Positions 1-8,028 of a stretch of DNA of 22,387 nt are shown here, piece by piece. Position numbers and translations under genes: made by a program. A model generated the notes under the pieces. The model was not told where the DNA came from, ran no database searches, and saw only the letters and a list, made by a program, of their open reading frames with translations. Every line of letters begins with the position of its first letter. Position 1 is the stretch's first letter. The stretch comes from GCA-2746795 sp964643965 (GTDB lineage: Bacteria > Chloroflexota > Anaerolineae > Promineifilales > Promineifilaceae). The DNA is taken from assembly GCA_964643965.1 (NCBI GenBank), contig CAZXVH010000088.1, forward strand, positions 1 to 22,387. Direction: 5' to 3'.

Positions 1-181
1 AACGGCCGTTCTGCCCATAGCTAACGAAAATTGTCCAGGTGGTGGGGTGGAAACGGCCGTTTCCATCCCATCTCTCCCACACACCTTCCCCCACCTCACA
101 CAGCCATCCTTCATTAACCATTGACAATTGACAATGAACCATTGACAATTGCCCACCTTTATTTCAGGAGATTAAACACCT
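1..181. other. Intergenic region with short repeats upstream of the GH13 gene
   Basis: Two AACGGCCGTT palindromes (1-10 and 52-61) are followed by a C-rich stretch. From about 113 to 150 there is a run of ATTGACAATT-type repeats. The same family recurs in the intergenic region near 10850-10910. The only clear signal for the downstream gene is AGGAG at 166-170. Confidence 0.6.
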
Positions 182-1507
182 ATGGCAACCACTACCCCCC
201 AATCCTTGCGCAACCTCGTCCTCTACGAAATCTACGTGCGCAACCACGGCCGTTCTGGCGCCTTCAGCGACATCACCACCGACCTGCCTCGCCTGCGTGA
301 GATGGGCGTGGATGTCGTCTGGTTCATGCCCATCCATCCCATCGGCCAACTGCACAAAAAAGGCTCGCTGGGCTGCCCCTACTCCATTCAGGATTACCGC
401 CAGGTTAACCCCGAATACGGCAATCAAAAAGAGTTCCGCCTGCTGTGCCAATACGCCCACGCCCTGGGACTCAAGGTGATGATCGACGTGGTATACAACC
501 ACACCTCCCACGATTCTGTGCTGGTAAACACGCATCCCGAATGGTTCCATCAGGACGAAAACGGCCGTCCTGTGACCACTGTGCCGGAGTGGAGCGATGT
601 GATCGACCTGACTTATGATGATCCGGCGTTGTGGCATTATCTGATTGAAACGCTCAAGTTTTGGGTCGAGATGGGCGTGGATGGCTTCCGCTGTGATGTG
701 GCTTCGATTGTGCCCCTGGCCTTCTGGCAGCGGGCGCGGGCGGAACTGGCAGAACTCAAGCCTGGCCTCATCTGGCTGGCCGAATCGGTGCATACGAACT
801 TCGTCATCGACCGGCGGCGGCACGGTCTAACCGCCCACGCCGATGGCGAAATCCACAGCGCCTTCGACCTCAGTTATGATTATGACATCTGGCCGGTATG
901 GGAAAAAGCGGTGGCTGAGGCAACGGCCGTTCCCCTCTACTTCTCTCTGCTGCAATTTCAACAGGGCATTTACCCCGCCCACACCCTCAAAATGCGCTGC
1001 GTGGAAAACCACGACCAGCCGCGCATCATGGCTCGCGCCCCCAGCCGCGCCCAGGCGTTGGCCTGGACGGCGTTCCAGGCGTTTAATGAAGGCCCCTTCC
1101 TCATCTACGCCGGTCAGGAATCGGAAAACAGGCGCACCCCCAGCCTCTTTGATGAGGATAAAATCGTCTGGGCTGATTACAGTCTCCAGGGCTTCCTGAC
1201 TCAATTATGCCGACTCAAAAAGGATGCCGTGCAAGTGGCGGGAGATTTCCGGCTCATCACCGCTGAACCGGCGCTGACCGCCCATTGGCAAACAGAAAAT
1301 GAAGGGTTGTATGGCGTCTTCAATGTGGCGGGCGTGGCAGAGGTGATGCCCACGCCGCTGCCTGATGGGACTTATGTTGATTTATTGACCGACCGGCTTA
1401 TTGAAGTGCGGGAGGGGGAGATGATGGTGGGAGAAACGGCCGTTATCATCCGCTATTCAGGCCAACTTAACACAGAAGCCGTGCGCCAGCCTGCTATCCT
1501 GCTTTAA
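182..1507 (+). CDS. GH13 alpha-amylase-family glycoside hydrolase
   Basis: This is a cytoplasmic alpha-glucan-active enzyme of glycoside hydrolase family 13; its exact substrate cannot be read from sequence. All four classical GH13 regions are present: DVVYNH (about 102-107), GFRCDVA with the nucleophile Asp172, LAESV with the acid/base Glu201, and VENHDQPR with the transition-state Asp278. The 441 residues form a (beta/alpha)8 barrel plus a short C-terminal domain. No signal peptide is visible, so the enzyme probably acts on internal glucan or oligosaccharide. AGGAG at 166-170 supports the start. Two AACGGCCGTT copies are embedded, each read as Thr-Ala-Val. The stop codon runs straight into a heptamer repeat. 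Amylase, glucosidase or transferase activity are all possible. Confidence 0.9.
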   Translation: MATTTPQSLRNLVLYEIYVRNHGRSGAFSDITTDLPRLREMGVDVVWFMPIHPIGQLHKKGSLGCPYSIQDYRQVNPEYGNQKEFRLLCQYAHALGLKVMIDVVYNHTSHDSVLVNTHPEWFHQDENGRPVTTVPEWSDVIDLTYDDPALWHYLIETLKFWVEMGVDGFRCDVASIVPLAFWQRARAELAELKPGLIWLAESVHTNFVIDRRRHGLTAHADGEIHSAFDLSYDYDIWPVWEKAVAEATAVPLYFSLLQFQQGIYPAHTLKMRCVENHDQPRIMARAPSRAQALAWTAFQAFNEGPFLIYAGQESENRRTPSLFDEDKIVWADYSLQGFLTQLCRLKKDAVQVAGDFRLITAEPALTAHWQTENEGLYGVFNVAGVAEVMPTPLPDGTYVDLLTDRLIEVREGEMMVGETAVIIRYSGQLNTEAVRQPAILL

Positions 1508-1542
1508 CAGTGAACAGTGAACAGTGGACAGTGTACAGTTTA
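1508..1542. repeat. Short heptamer repeat (CAGTGRA family, five units)
   Basis: Five 7-bp units (CAGTGAA, CAGTGAA, CAGTGGA, CAGTGTA, CAGTTTA) begin immediately after the TAA stop of the GH13 gene. They belong to the same family as the 26-unit array at 15549-15730 and the short copy at 17678-17705. Confidence 0.8.
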
Positions 1543-1577
1543 CTGAGCGTGATACTCCCACTGTAAACTGTCTTTTA
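1535..1577 (+). terminator. Possible Rho-independent terminator of the GH13 gene
   Basis: ACAGTTTAC (1535-1543) pairs perfectly over 9 bp with GTAAACTGT (1563-1571), with a 19-nt loop and a short T run (CTTTTAAT) after it. The stem is AT-rich and the T run is short, so the call is tentative. The left arm is part of the heptamer repeat. Confidence 0.35.
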
Positions 1578-1665
1578 ATCCCCAAAATTCGTACCCACGC
1601 GCCGGGCGCAGATCACCCAGGGATGATCGATTGGCGCCGTTTTGCGCTTGCCCACCGCCTTTGCC

Positions 1666-2103
1666 TTAAGCATTGTTTTTGCGCCATTTAGCCAAAACGG
1701 CCGTTTCCTTCTCTGCCGGCAGCCCATTTACCCATTTATAATCAGCCGGGCGCGTCTTGAGCCAGGCCAGGGTATCGCGCACGGTATCGGCCAACGGGCG
1801 GTAAGTCAGGCCGTTGGCTTGCGCCTGGCGGCAGTTTACCGCGCCAAAGCCGGCAAATTCTTCGCCAGGCATCCATAACGGCAGTTCTGTCCAGGGCGCA
1901 ATGTCGTTTGCCAAAATAAATTCTTGATCAACCCAGGTAAAGGTCGCATCACCCCCGTTGGTTGCTTTGCAAGTTTCCAACAGCGCCGCCATCGATAAGG
2001 AGCTGGCTGGCCCGGTGACGTTGAACGGGCCGGTTACGTTTTGAGCGGTCGCTCGCAGCGTCCAGGCCGCCAGGTCGTGCACATCAATATTTGAATCAAG
2101 CAT
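1666..2103 (-). pseudogene. C-terminal fragment of an extended SDR / NAD-dependent epimerase
   Basis: The 145 residues match only the C-terminal, substrate-binding half of an extended short-chain dehydrogenase (NAD-dependent epimerase/dehydratase family). NIDVHDLAAW aligns with the usual 'IDVRDLA' motif after the Rossmann domain, and GLPAEKETAVLAKW with the typical C-terminal tail. The N-terminal Rossmann fold (GxxGxxG) and the YxxxK catalytic site, roughly the first 190 residues, are missing. The frame stays open only to a TAG at 2125-2127, and upstream DNA belongs to the pepA promoter region. I infer a 5' deletion leaving a relic. It carries one AACGGCCGTT copy. A free-standing small protein is possible but unlikely. 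Confidence 0.7.
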
Positions 2104-2120
2104 ATCGAATGATGTGAGCC

Positions 2121-2154
2121 TTGTCTACCAGAAACGGCCGTTTCCCGCTACAAT
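2121..2154 (+). promoter_or_regulatory. Possible pepA promoter enclosing a palindrome
   Basis: TACAAT (2149-2154) is a good -10 box about 39 nt before the pepA start. TTGTCT (2121-2126) could be a -35 box, but the 22-nt spacer is too long. The palindrome AACGGCCGTT (2133-2142) sits inside that spacer. Confidence 0.4.
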
Positions 2155-2192
2155 TGCTGACAAACCATTTACCATGAATCCCCGGAGGGATA

Positions 2193-3677
2193 ATGAACGT
2201 ACAAGTTAAACAAGGCAGTATTCAAGAGAGCGATGCAGATACCATCATCGTAAATTTATTCGAGGGCGTGACGGCGCCTGGCGGGGCCACCGGCGCCGTG
2301 GATCAGGCATTGGCGGGCGCTGTGAGCGAACTCATTGCCAGCGGCGACCTGACCGGTAAAGCCGGTGAAGTCACCGTGCTTTATCCACGAGAAGTCATGG
2401 CGGCCAAGCGCGTATTGGTGGCCGGCATGGGGTCGCGTGATGAATACGATCTGGAAGGGGTGCGCCAGACGGCGGCGGCGGCCATGAAGCGGGCGCGAGA
2501 ACTGAACGCTAAATCCGTGGCCACCATTGTGCATGGGGCAGGCATTGCTGGTTTACCGGCGGCGGCGGCGGCGCAGGCCACCGTGGAAGGCTCACTGCTG
2601 GCCCTGTATGAGTATGAAAAGAAGGAAGGAGAAGGTGTGGACAGCCTGACCCTGGTGGAATTTGAAGAAAGCAAGATGGCTGATCTGCAAAAAGGGGTGG
2701 AGCTGGCAACGGCCGTTGTGGCTGGCGCTGTCCTGGCTCGTGATCTGGTCAATATGCCGCCCAATATCGCCACCCCCCAGAAAATGGCGCAAATCGCTAC
2801 CCAAATTGCTGAAGAACATAATATGCAGCTCATCGTGGGCGGGCGCAAATGGGCGGCCGAACACAAGATGGGCGCTTTTCTGGCGGTGGCTCAGGGGGCC
2901 GGCTTCCCGCCCAAATTTATCGTGTTAGAACACAATGGCGGGCGGGACGATCTGCCCACCATTGTCCTGGTGGGTAAAGGCATCACCTTTGATACCGGCG
3001 GCATCACCATCAAGCCGGGGCAAAACATGGGCGCCATGAAATCAGATATGGGCGGGGCGGCGGCCGTTTTAGGGGCCATGAAAACGGTGGGGCTGCTCAA
3101 CCTGCCGCTGCACGTGGTCGGCGTCACCCCCTGCACCGAAAATATGCCCGACGCCCATGCTTACCGGCCGGCCGATGTCATTACGGCCAGCAACGGGAAA
3201 ACCATTGAAATCATCAGCACCGACGCCGAAGGGCGCATGGTTTTGGCTGATGCGTTGGTCTATGCTAAGAAATATAAACCGGACGCCGTGATCGACCTGG
3301 CCACCTTGACCGGCGCTTGCGTGGTGGCGTTGGGCGCGGGCATGGCCGCTGGCTTGTTCAGCAGCGACGATGCGCTGCGTGACAGGCTGCTGGCCGCCAG
3401 CGAGCATACCCATGAGCGCCTCTGGCCGTTACCTTTGTGGTCTGATTACCAGGAAGCGATTAAGTCTGATGTGGCGGATATGAAAAACAGTGGCGGCCGT
3501 ATGGGTGGTGTGGCGACCTCTGCTATCTTCTTGAAGCAGTTTGTGGATTATGACGCCTGGGCGCATTTGGATATTGCGGGCATGGCGCTGGCGGAAAAAC
3601 CACAAGGTTATGTGACAAAAGGCGGCACCGGTTTTGGCGTACGCCTGCTGGTCGATATGCTGTTGAATTGGACCTAA
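2193..3677 (+). CDS. pepA: Leucyl aminopeptidase (M17 family)
   Basis: This is a cytosolic dizinc/manganese aminopeptidase that removes N-terminal residues in peptide turnover; family members are usually hexamers. At 494 residues it has normal length. The M17 metal and catalytic residues are all present at a constant offset of -8 from my recollection of the E. coli PepA numbering: Lys262, Asp267, Lys274, Asp285, Asp344, Glu346, Arg348. Motifs are GKGITFDTGG, SDMGGAAAV, TDAEGRMVLADAL and DLATLTGACVVALG. The usual NTDAEGR signature reads STDAEGR, a mild change. GGAGGG (2184-2189) lies only 3 nt before the ATG, the same short spacing as the next gene, birA, with which it probably forms an operon (51-nt gap). 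Confidence 0.96.
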   Translation: MNVQVKQGSIQESDADTIIVNLFEGVTAPGGATGAVDQALAGAVSELIASGDLTGKAGEVTVLYPREVMAAKRVLVAGMGSRDEYDLEGVRQTAAAAMKRARELNAKSVATIVHGAGIAGLPAAAAAQATVEGSLLALYEYEKKEGEGVDSLTLVEFEESKMADLQKGVELATAVVAGAVLARDLVNMPPNIATPQKMAQIATQIAEEHNMQLIVGGRKWAAEHKMGAFLAVAQGAGFPPKFIVLEHNGGRDDLPTIVLVGKGITFDTGGITIKPGQNMGAMKSDMGGAAAVLGAMKTVGLLNLPLHVVGVTPCTENMPDAHAYRPADVITASNGKTIEIISTDAEGRMVLADALVYAKKYKPDAVIDLATLTGACVVALGAGMAAGLFSSDDALRDRLLAASEHTHERLWPLPLWSDYQEAIKSDVADMKNSGGRMGGVATSAIFLKQFVDYDAWAHLDIAGMALAEKPQGYVTKGGTGFGVRLLVDMLLNWT

Positions 3678-3728
3678 GTCATTGACTCCTCTCAAAAGCT
3701 GACGCAGCCGGTGGGGGACGGAGGGCGT

Positions 3729-4544
3729 ATGGACGAAGATAAGATGTTGACGCAAACGGCCGTTTTACCCCACCTGACCACTGATTGGCTGGGCCGCAAT
3801 TACTGCTACCTGGAGACCACTACCTCCACCAACGATGTCCTGAAGCAGGCGGTCGCGGAAGATCCGCAGCGGGTATTGCCGGGAACAGTGGTGGTGACGG
3901 ATTTTCAAACGCAGGGGCGTGGTCGCCTGGGACGCCGCTGGGAAGCGCCGTCGGGCACGGCTTTGATGCTCTCTATGTTTTTCCGGCCAGATTGGCCGGC
4001 GGAACGAACGCTCTGGCTGACGATGCTGGCCGGGCTGGCCGCGGCAGATACGATTGAAGCGCTGACGCCCCTCTCTATCACCTTAAAGTGGCCCAATGAC
4101 ATTGGTTTGGAACTGGATGGCGTCTGGCATAAGCTGGGCGGTTTATTGGTGGAGGGGGAGTTGGCTGAGAACGGCCGTTTGCAACAGGTGGTGGTGGGCA
4201 TGGGTCTCAATGTGAACATGACGCCAGCGCAAATGCCCGAAGGTATTGTGCCAGTGACCAGCATATTGGCGGCCAGCGGCGCGCCGCTGGAGCGGCAGAC
4301 GTTATTGGTCGCTTTTTTGGCGCGAATGGAAAGCTGGTATGAAACGGCCGCTGCTGGAAAATCGCCCTATGCCGCCTGGCAAAGCCGGTTGATTACGCCA
4401 GGGCGTCAGGTGCGGGCGGTGCAGGCGGGGGAAGTGGTGGTGGGAACGGCCGTTGGCGTTGATGAATGGGGTCAGCTTCTAATTCAGGATAAGTCGGGTC
4501 GAAAGCATACCCTCTCTGCCGGTGATGTCAGCTTGCGGGGATAG
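3729..4544 (+). CDS. birA: Biotin--[acetyl-CoA-carboxylase] ligase
   Basis: This enzyme activates biotin with ATP and attaches it to the biotin carboxyl carrier protein of acetyl-CoA carboxylase and related enzymes. Ligase motifs in the 271 residues are TSTND (32-36), the biotinoyl-AMP loop GRGRLGRRW (63-71), KWPNDI (120-125), KLGGLLVEG (135-143), GMGLNVN (157-163) and a C-terminal SH3-like domain. There is no N-terminal helix-turn-helix, so it is a monofunctional ligase and not a biotin-operon repressor. The frame is open from a GTG at 3711, but GGAGGG at 3720-3725 favours ATG 3729. Three AACGGCCGTT copies lie inside: two read Thr-Ala-Val and one reads Asn-Gly-Arg. Confidence 0.93.
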   Translation: MDEDKMLTQTAVLPHLTTDWLGRNYCYLETTTSTNDVLKQAVAEDPQRVLPGTVVVTDFQTQGRGRLGRRWEAPSGTALMLSMFFRPDWPAERTLWLTMLAGLAAADTIEALTPLSITLKWPNDIGLELDGVWHKLGGLLVEGELAENGRLQQVVVGMGLNVNMTPAQMPEGIVPVTSILAASGAPLERQTLLVAFLARMESWYETAAAGKSPYAAWQSRLITPGRQVRAVQAGEVVVGTAVGVDEWGQLLIQDKSGRKHTLSAGDVSLRG

Positions 4545-4588
4545 AAGGCAATGGTAAGCCCTGAATCGCCCATCTGCCAATAATCGTT

Positions 4589-4594
4589 TATAAT
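4589..4594 (+). promoter_or_regulatory. -10 box upstream of the small acidic protein
   Basis: TATAAT at 4589-4594 is a perfect -10 hexamer 55 nt before the start at 4650. No convincing -35 box is seen at the usual distance. It would separate this gene from the pepA-birA unit. Confidence 0.45.
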
Positions 4595-4649
4595 TACGTC
4601 AAGTTGTTTTGTTGGATAGGCAAGGATCATTGTACTTAGGAGGATGATT

Positions 4650-4973
4650 ATGAGTGATGATTTTGGTGATTTTCAAGATGATACATTTGATGATACTCCG
4701 GATTGGTTATTAGACGGAGATGAAGATGATCATGATACAGTGCAAGCTGTGGTAAGCGATGAAGACGAATTTGAGCAACTGCGGCGCAAGAGCGCTCGCA
4801 CCGGCTCCATGTATGATGACATGGATGGTGAGGCAGACATACAAGCCAGCAGCAGCTCTTCATTTTCATGGAGCAGTTTTTCTTCCGGGCAGCGCCTGGT
4901 TTTAGCCTTATTGATCGTATTAGATATTCTCGCCATCGCTTTTGGTGTGATGGTTTTCACCAACATTATTTAA
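4650..4973 (+). CDS. Small acidic single-pass membrane protein, unknown function
   Basis: I do not recognise this 107-residue protein. The first ~55 residues are extremely rich in Asp and Glu (DDFGDFQDDTFDDTPDWLLD and onward). A Ser/Phe stretch follows, and residues ~82-106 form one hydrophobic segment ending at the C terminus. This predicts a C-terminal anchor with the acidic part in the cytoplasm. The frame opens at ATG 4644, but that codon abuts AGGAGG (4638-4643). ATG 4650, with a 6-nt spacer, is the better start. The neighbouring receiver-domain gene lies 93 nt downstream on the same strand, so a link is possible but not shown. Confidence 0.75.
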   Translation: MSDDFGDFQDDTFDDTPDWLLDGDEDDHDTVQAVVSDEDEFEQLRRKSARTGSMYDDMDGEADIQASSSSSFSWSSFSSGQRLVLALLIVLDILAIAFGVMVFTNII

Positions 4974-5066
4974 GGCTTTCTTAAAAAACAAATCATCCAT
5001 TTGATACAGTAAAAAGCCTTCAAGCCATTCCGTTGCCCCGGTTGTAGCGTATTGCGAGGAAATGAC

Positions 5067-5456
5067 GTGAATATTCAACTATATGACAACAATTTACCGG
5101 TAGCGCTCATCGTTGAAGACGAAGATTTATTGGCCGAATTATTCATGGTGGCGTTTGAAGAAGCTGGCTACCGTACCGAAATGGCTCGAGATGGTCAGCA
5201 AGCGTTAGCTATACTGGCAAAAATGACGCCGCATATCGTCATGTTGGATATTCATCTTCCTTTTGTGTCGGGAGAAGATGTTTTCTACGCGATGAAAAAA
5301 GAGGCGCGATTGGCCTCGGTGAAGGTGATCATCGCCACGGCCGATGTTAACAAAGCGAAGGAAATGGAAGGCAAAGCTGATATGGTGCTGGTGAAGCCGG
5401 TGGGCTTCCGTGACTTAAATACCTTGATTGAGGAAATGCGGCCGACATCGGATTGA
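5067..5456 (+). CDS. Stand-alone response regulator receiver domain (CheY-like)
   Basis: This single-domain phosphoacceptor protein of a two-component pathway has no output domain. The acidic pocket is VEDED (about 16-20), the phosphorylated Asp61 lies in MLDIHLP, the switch Thr91 in IIATAD, and the conserved Lys110 in VKPVGF. The frame is open from a TTG at 5052, but GAGGAAA at 5056-5062 fits GTG 5067 (MNIQLYDNN), giving 129 residues. No histidine kinase is nearby, so the partner is elsewhere. It converges with the ABC operon, whose last gene ends 33 bp away. Confidence 0.9.
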   Translation: MNIQLYDNNLPVALIVEDEDLLAELFMVAFEEAGYRTEMARDGQQALAILAKMTPHIVMLDIHLPFVSGEDVFYAMKKEARLASVKVIIATADVNKAKEMEGKADMVLVKPVGFRDLNTLIEEMRPTSD

Positions 5457-5489
5457 GGTTTTACGAGCCAACACCAGCCAAAGTTGTCG

Positions 5490-6701
5490 CTAATCACGAC
5501 GGAAGCGGATGACGCCGATGGTGAAGAAGACGATGGCGTATCCGCATAAAATGGCGGCGATGGGCAGGATGTCGGGCAGGGTTGCGCCGCGCATGGTGAG
5601 GGCAGAGAGTCCTTGCATGGCCCAGGTGGTAGGCAGAATGTGAACGGCCGTTTGCACCGTAGGCGGAAACAGTTCTAAAGGCCACCAGCAGCCGCCCAAT
5701 AAAGCCATCGACATGCCGAGCATGATGCTCAAGTTGCTGGCCTGCCCTTCTGTTTTGACAAATGTGCCCAGCATCACCCCAAAAGCGACAGACGCCAGCC
5801 CAAATGTAACGAGCATCACGGCTAAGGCGGCCGGCGAGTTCCCCCAATTCACTTTCATGACGACAGCGCCAAAAACGACGAGCAAAGCCATCTGCACCAG
5901 CGCCGCCCCAAATTGACCGCTGATGACGCCGCCCAGGTAGGTGGCGCGGCCGGTGGGGGCCACGAGCAGGCGGCGCAATGTGCCGTGTCGTCGTTCAAAG
6001 GCCAGCAGCCCGGAGGTGGCGAGCAGGGGAATGAAGACCCAGGTGATGAGCTGCCCGGCCGATTGGTGGGCGGCGACATTGTAGAAACCTGTTTCTGGTG
6101 GGGCGTTTTCGGGCTGAGTGATGAGGACGCGGCTGGGGGTGGCGGCCACGGCCGTTTTTGCCAACACTTGTCCCTCTTTTAAATAAGCGGCACGGTCGCT
6201 CTCGCCGGCAAAAGGCTGCGCTTGCTCCCCCTGTTGGAGGCTGGCCTGGGCGATGGTGAGGGGACGGCTGAGATTGTTAACGGCCGTTTCCACCGCCTGG
6301 GCGGCAATCTGGGCGTCATTGTTGTTGGGCTGCTGCTGGAGGGTGAGAACGGCCGTTTCGCCAGCCGAAACCATCTCAGCAAATCCAGTGGGAATGCGCA
6401 GCAGCGCCGGGACTTTTTCAGCAACAAATGCGGCTTCCGCTTCGGCGAGAGTGTGGCGTTCAATGCGCAGCGTTTCTGAATCCTCTAAATCACCTAGCAA
6501 AGCTTGCGACAAGTCGCTCTGGTCTTCATCAACGACGAGCAGCAAGATGCGGAAATCTTCGTCGCTGCCCGGCCCGCCAAAAGCGCCGCCCAGCAGCACG
6601 GTGAAAATGATGGGCAGAATCAAGAAGAAAAGGAGTTCTGATTTACTGGAGAAGCGAATTATGGTGTCTTTCCAGGCGATGGCAGTGATTTTTTTGAACA
6701 T
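5490..6701 (-). CDS. ABC-2 type transporter permease (second permease of operon)
   Basis: This is the membrane subunit of an ABC exporter. The 403 residues show the ABC-2 layout: a short cytoplasmic start (FKKITAIAWKD), TM1 at about 22-43, a large extracytoplasmic domain of some 160 residues beginning with FRILLLVVDED, then about five TM helices in the last 190 residues. The frame is open to 6725, but GGAG just upstream supports ATG at 6701. It is the last gene of a three-gene - strand operon, with a 41-bp gap to the upstream permease, its paralogue. The two permeases probably form a heterodimer. The substrate is unknown; similar systems export drugs, lipids or ions. Three AACGGCCGTT copies lie inside, all read Thr-Ala-Val. 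Confidence 0.9.
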   Translation of the reverse strand: MFKKITAIAWKDTIIRFSSKSELLFFLILPIIFTVLLGGAFGGPGSDEDFRILLLVVDEDQSDLSQALLGDLEDSETLRIERHTLAEAEAAFVAEKVPALLRIPTGFAEMVSAGETAVLTLQQQPNNNDAQIAAQAVETAVNNLSRPLTIAQASLQQGEQAQPFAGESDRAAYLKEGQVLAKTAVAATPSRVLITQPENAPPETGFYNVAAHQSAGQLITWVFIPLLATSGLLAFERRHGTLRRLLVAPTGRATYLGGVISGQFGAALVQMALLVVFGAVVMKVNWGNSPAALAVMLVTFGLASVAFGVMLGTFVKTEGQASNLSIMLGMSMALLGGCWWPLELFPPTVQTAVHILPTTWAMQGLSALTMRGATLPDILPIAAILCGYAIVFFTIGVIRFRRD

Positions 6702-6742
6702 AGGTTTCTCCGAAAAAGGTTGCAAGGTGGCAAAGCCGTGTT

Positions 6743-7987
6743 TTATAGCAAGCTATCTGAGCGACGGCGGAACAGCGTCACGGAAATGATGAACAGGATG
6801 GCGGCCATGAGCGCCAGGGCGAGCAGCGCAGGGATGATATCGGCCAGGGAGCCGCCGCTTGACAGGGCGTTGAAACCTGCGATGGCCCAGGCGTTGGGCG
6901 TGATTTTGCTCAGCCAGGCGAATGGCCCATCAAAACGAAGCTGCACAAAGCTGCCGCCGACAATGCCAAACAGGAGCATGAGCGCCGTGCCGTAATTGCT
7001 CACCTGGCTCGGCCGGTCGGAAATGGCGGCGATGAGCAAGCCCCAACCGGTGGCGGCGGCGGCGGTGGCGGCGATGAGCAGGGCCACGACCGCCGGATGG
7101 CCCCAGCGCAGTTGAAAGAGCAAGCTGCTGGCGATGATAAGCACACTGACCTGCGCCGCGCCTGTCAAAAAGATGCCGGACACTTTGCCGCCCATGACCT
7201 GGGTGGCAGAAGTGGGCGAGGCCAGCAGCCGCGCCAATGTGCCTTCCTCTCGCTCGGCCAGAATGCTACGCCCGCCCACGCTGACGGTGTACATAAGAAA
7301 GGCGACGGCCATGCTGGGGGCAAAGTAGGCGAGCGTATTGGGAGGGTCGGCAGCGGCCGTGCCTGTTTCTTGCTGAATTTCAATCAACGGTTGAAGCCTG
7401 GCGGAGGCGTCTTGCGCTTGTCGAAGGATTGACGCCTGGGTGGTGGGAGACAAACGGCCGTTCAGGGCTAATTGTTGCATGGTGACGGCGCTGCCGATGG
7501 CGCGGGTATCTACCTGTGTCACAAAATCGTTGACGATGCTTTGCACCACGTTGGCGCTGATGGGACGGCCGGGATTTTTGTACAGTTCAATGGAAACGGG
7601 ATCCGCTCCTTTTCCTGTTCCTTGATGGGGGATGATACTGTCGCTGAAGCCGGCCGGAATGATGACCACGGCGGCGATTTTGTTGTCGTTCACTTGCTGC
7701 CGGGCGCTGGCGGCAGCGGTTGCCATTTCAGGTTCGAGCAGATTGGCGAGGTCATCCTGGAAGAAGATGTCGGTGAGGGCGTTGCCCAGTTCGCCGCTAT
7801 CTTCATTGACAATGACCACGGGAATGTCGGCCAGGCCACTGTTGTTGTCGCTGCCCGAGAAGGCGCCGGTGACGAGGCCCATGCCCAGCGTCAGCAAAAA
7901 GGGCGCCCCCAGCATGAGCAGCAGGGCGCCGGGGTCGCGGAAGATGATGATGAGGTCTTTCCAGGCGATGTTGAGAATTTTTTTCAT
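6743..7987 (-). CDS. ABC-2 type transporter permease (first permease of operon)
   Basis: The 414-residue membrane subunit is paralogous to the next gene, with the same start (MKKILNIAWKDL), TM1 near 20-42, an extracytoplasmic domain beginning IPVVIVNEDSGELG, and about five C-terminal TM helices containing the usual LAREREEGTLxRLL-like coupling region (AEREEGTLARLLASPTS). It lies 41 bp after the ATPase gene. A weak AAGAGA motif precedes the ATG. One AACGGCCGTT copy is read in the Asn-Gly-Arg frame. The substrate cannot be inferred. Confidence 0.9.
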   Translation of the reverse strand: MKKILNIAWKDLIIIFRDPGALLLMLGAPFLLTLGMGLVTGAFSGSDNNSGLADIPVVIVNEDSGELGNALTDIFFQDDLANLLEPEMATAAASARQQVNDNKIAAVVIIPAGFSDSIIPHQGTGKGADPVSIELYKNPGRPISANVVQSIVNDFVTQVDTRAIGSAVTMQQLALNGRLSPTTQASILRQAQDASARLQPLIEIQQETGTAAADPPNTLAYFAPSMAVAFLMYTVSVGGRSILAEREEGTLARLLASPTSATQVMGGKVSGIFLTGAAQVSVLIIASSLLFQLRWGHPAVVALLIAATAAAATGWGLLIAAISDRPSQVSNYGTALMLLFGIVGGSFVQLRFDGPFAWLSKITPNAWAIAGFNALSSGGSLADIIPALLALALMAAILFIISVTLFRRRSDSLL

Positions 7988-8028
7988 GATTTAGTCTCTT
8001 AGTCTTGTAGTCGTTTAGTCAGGTGGTC

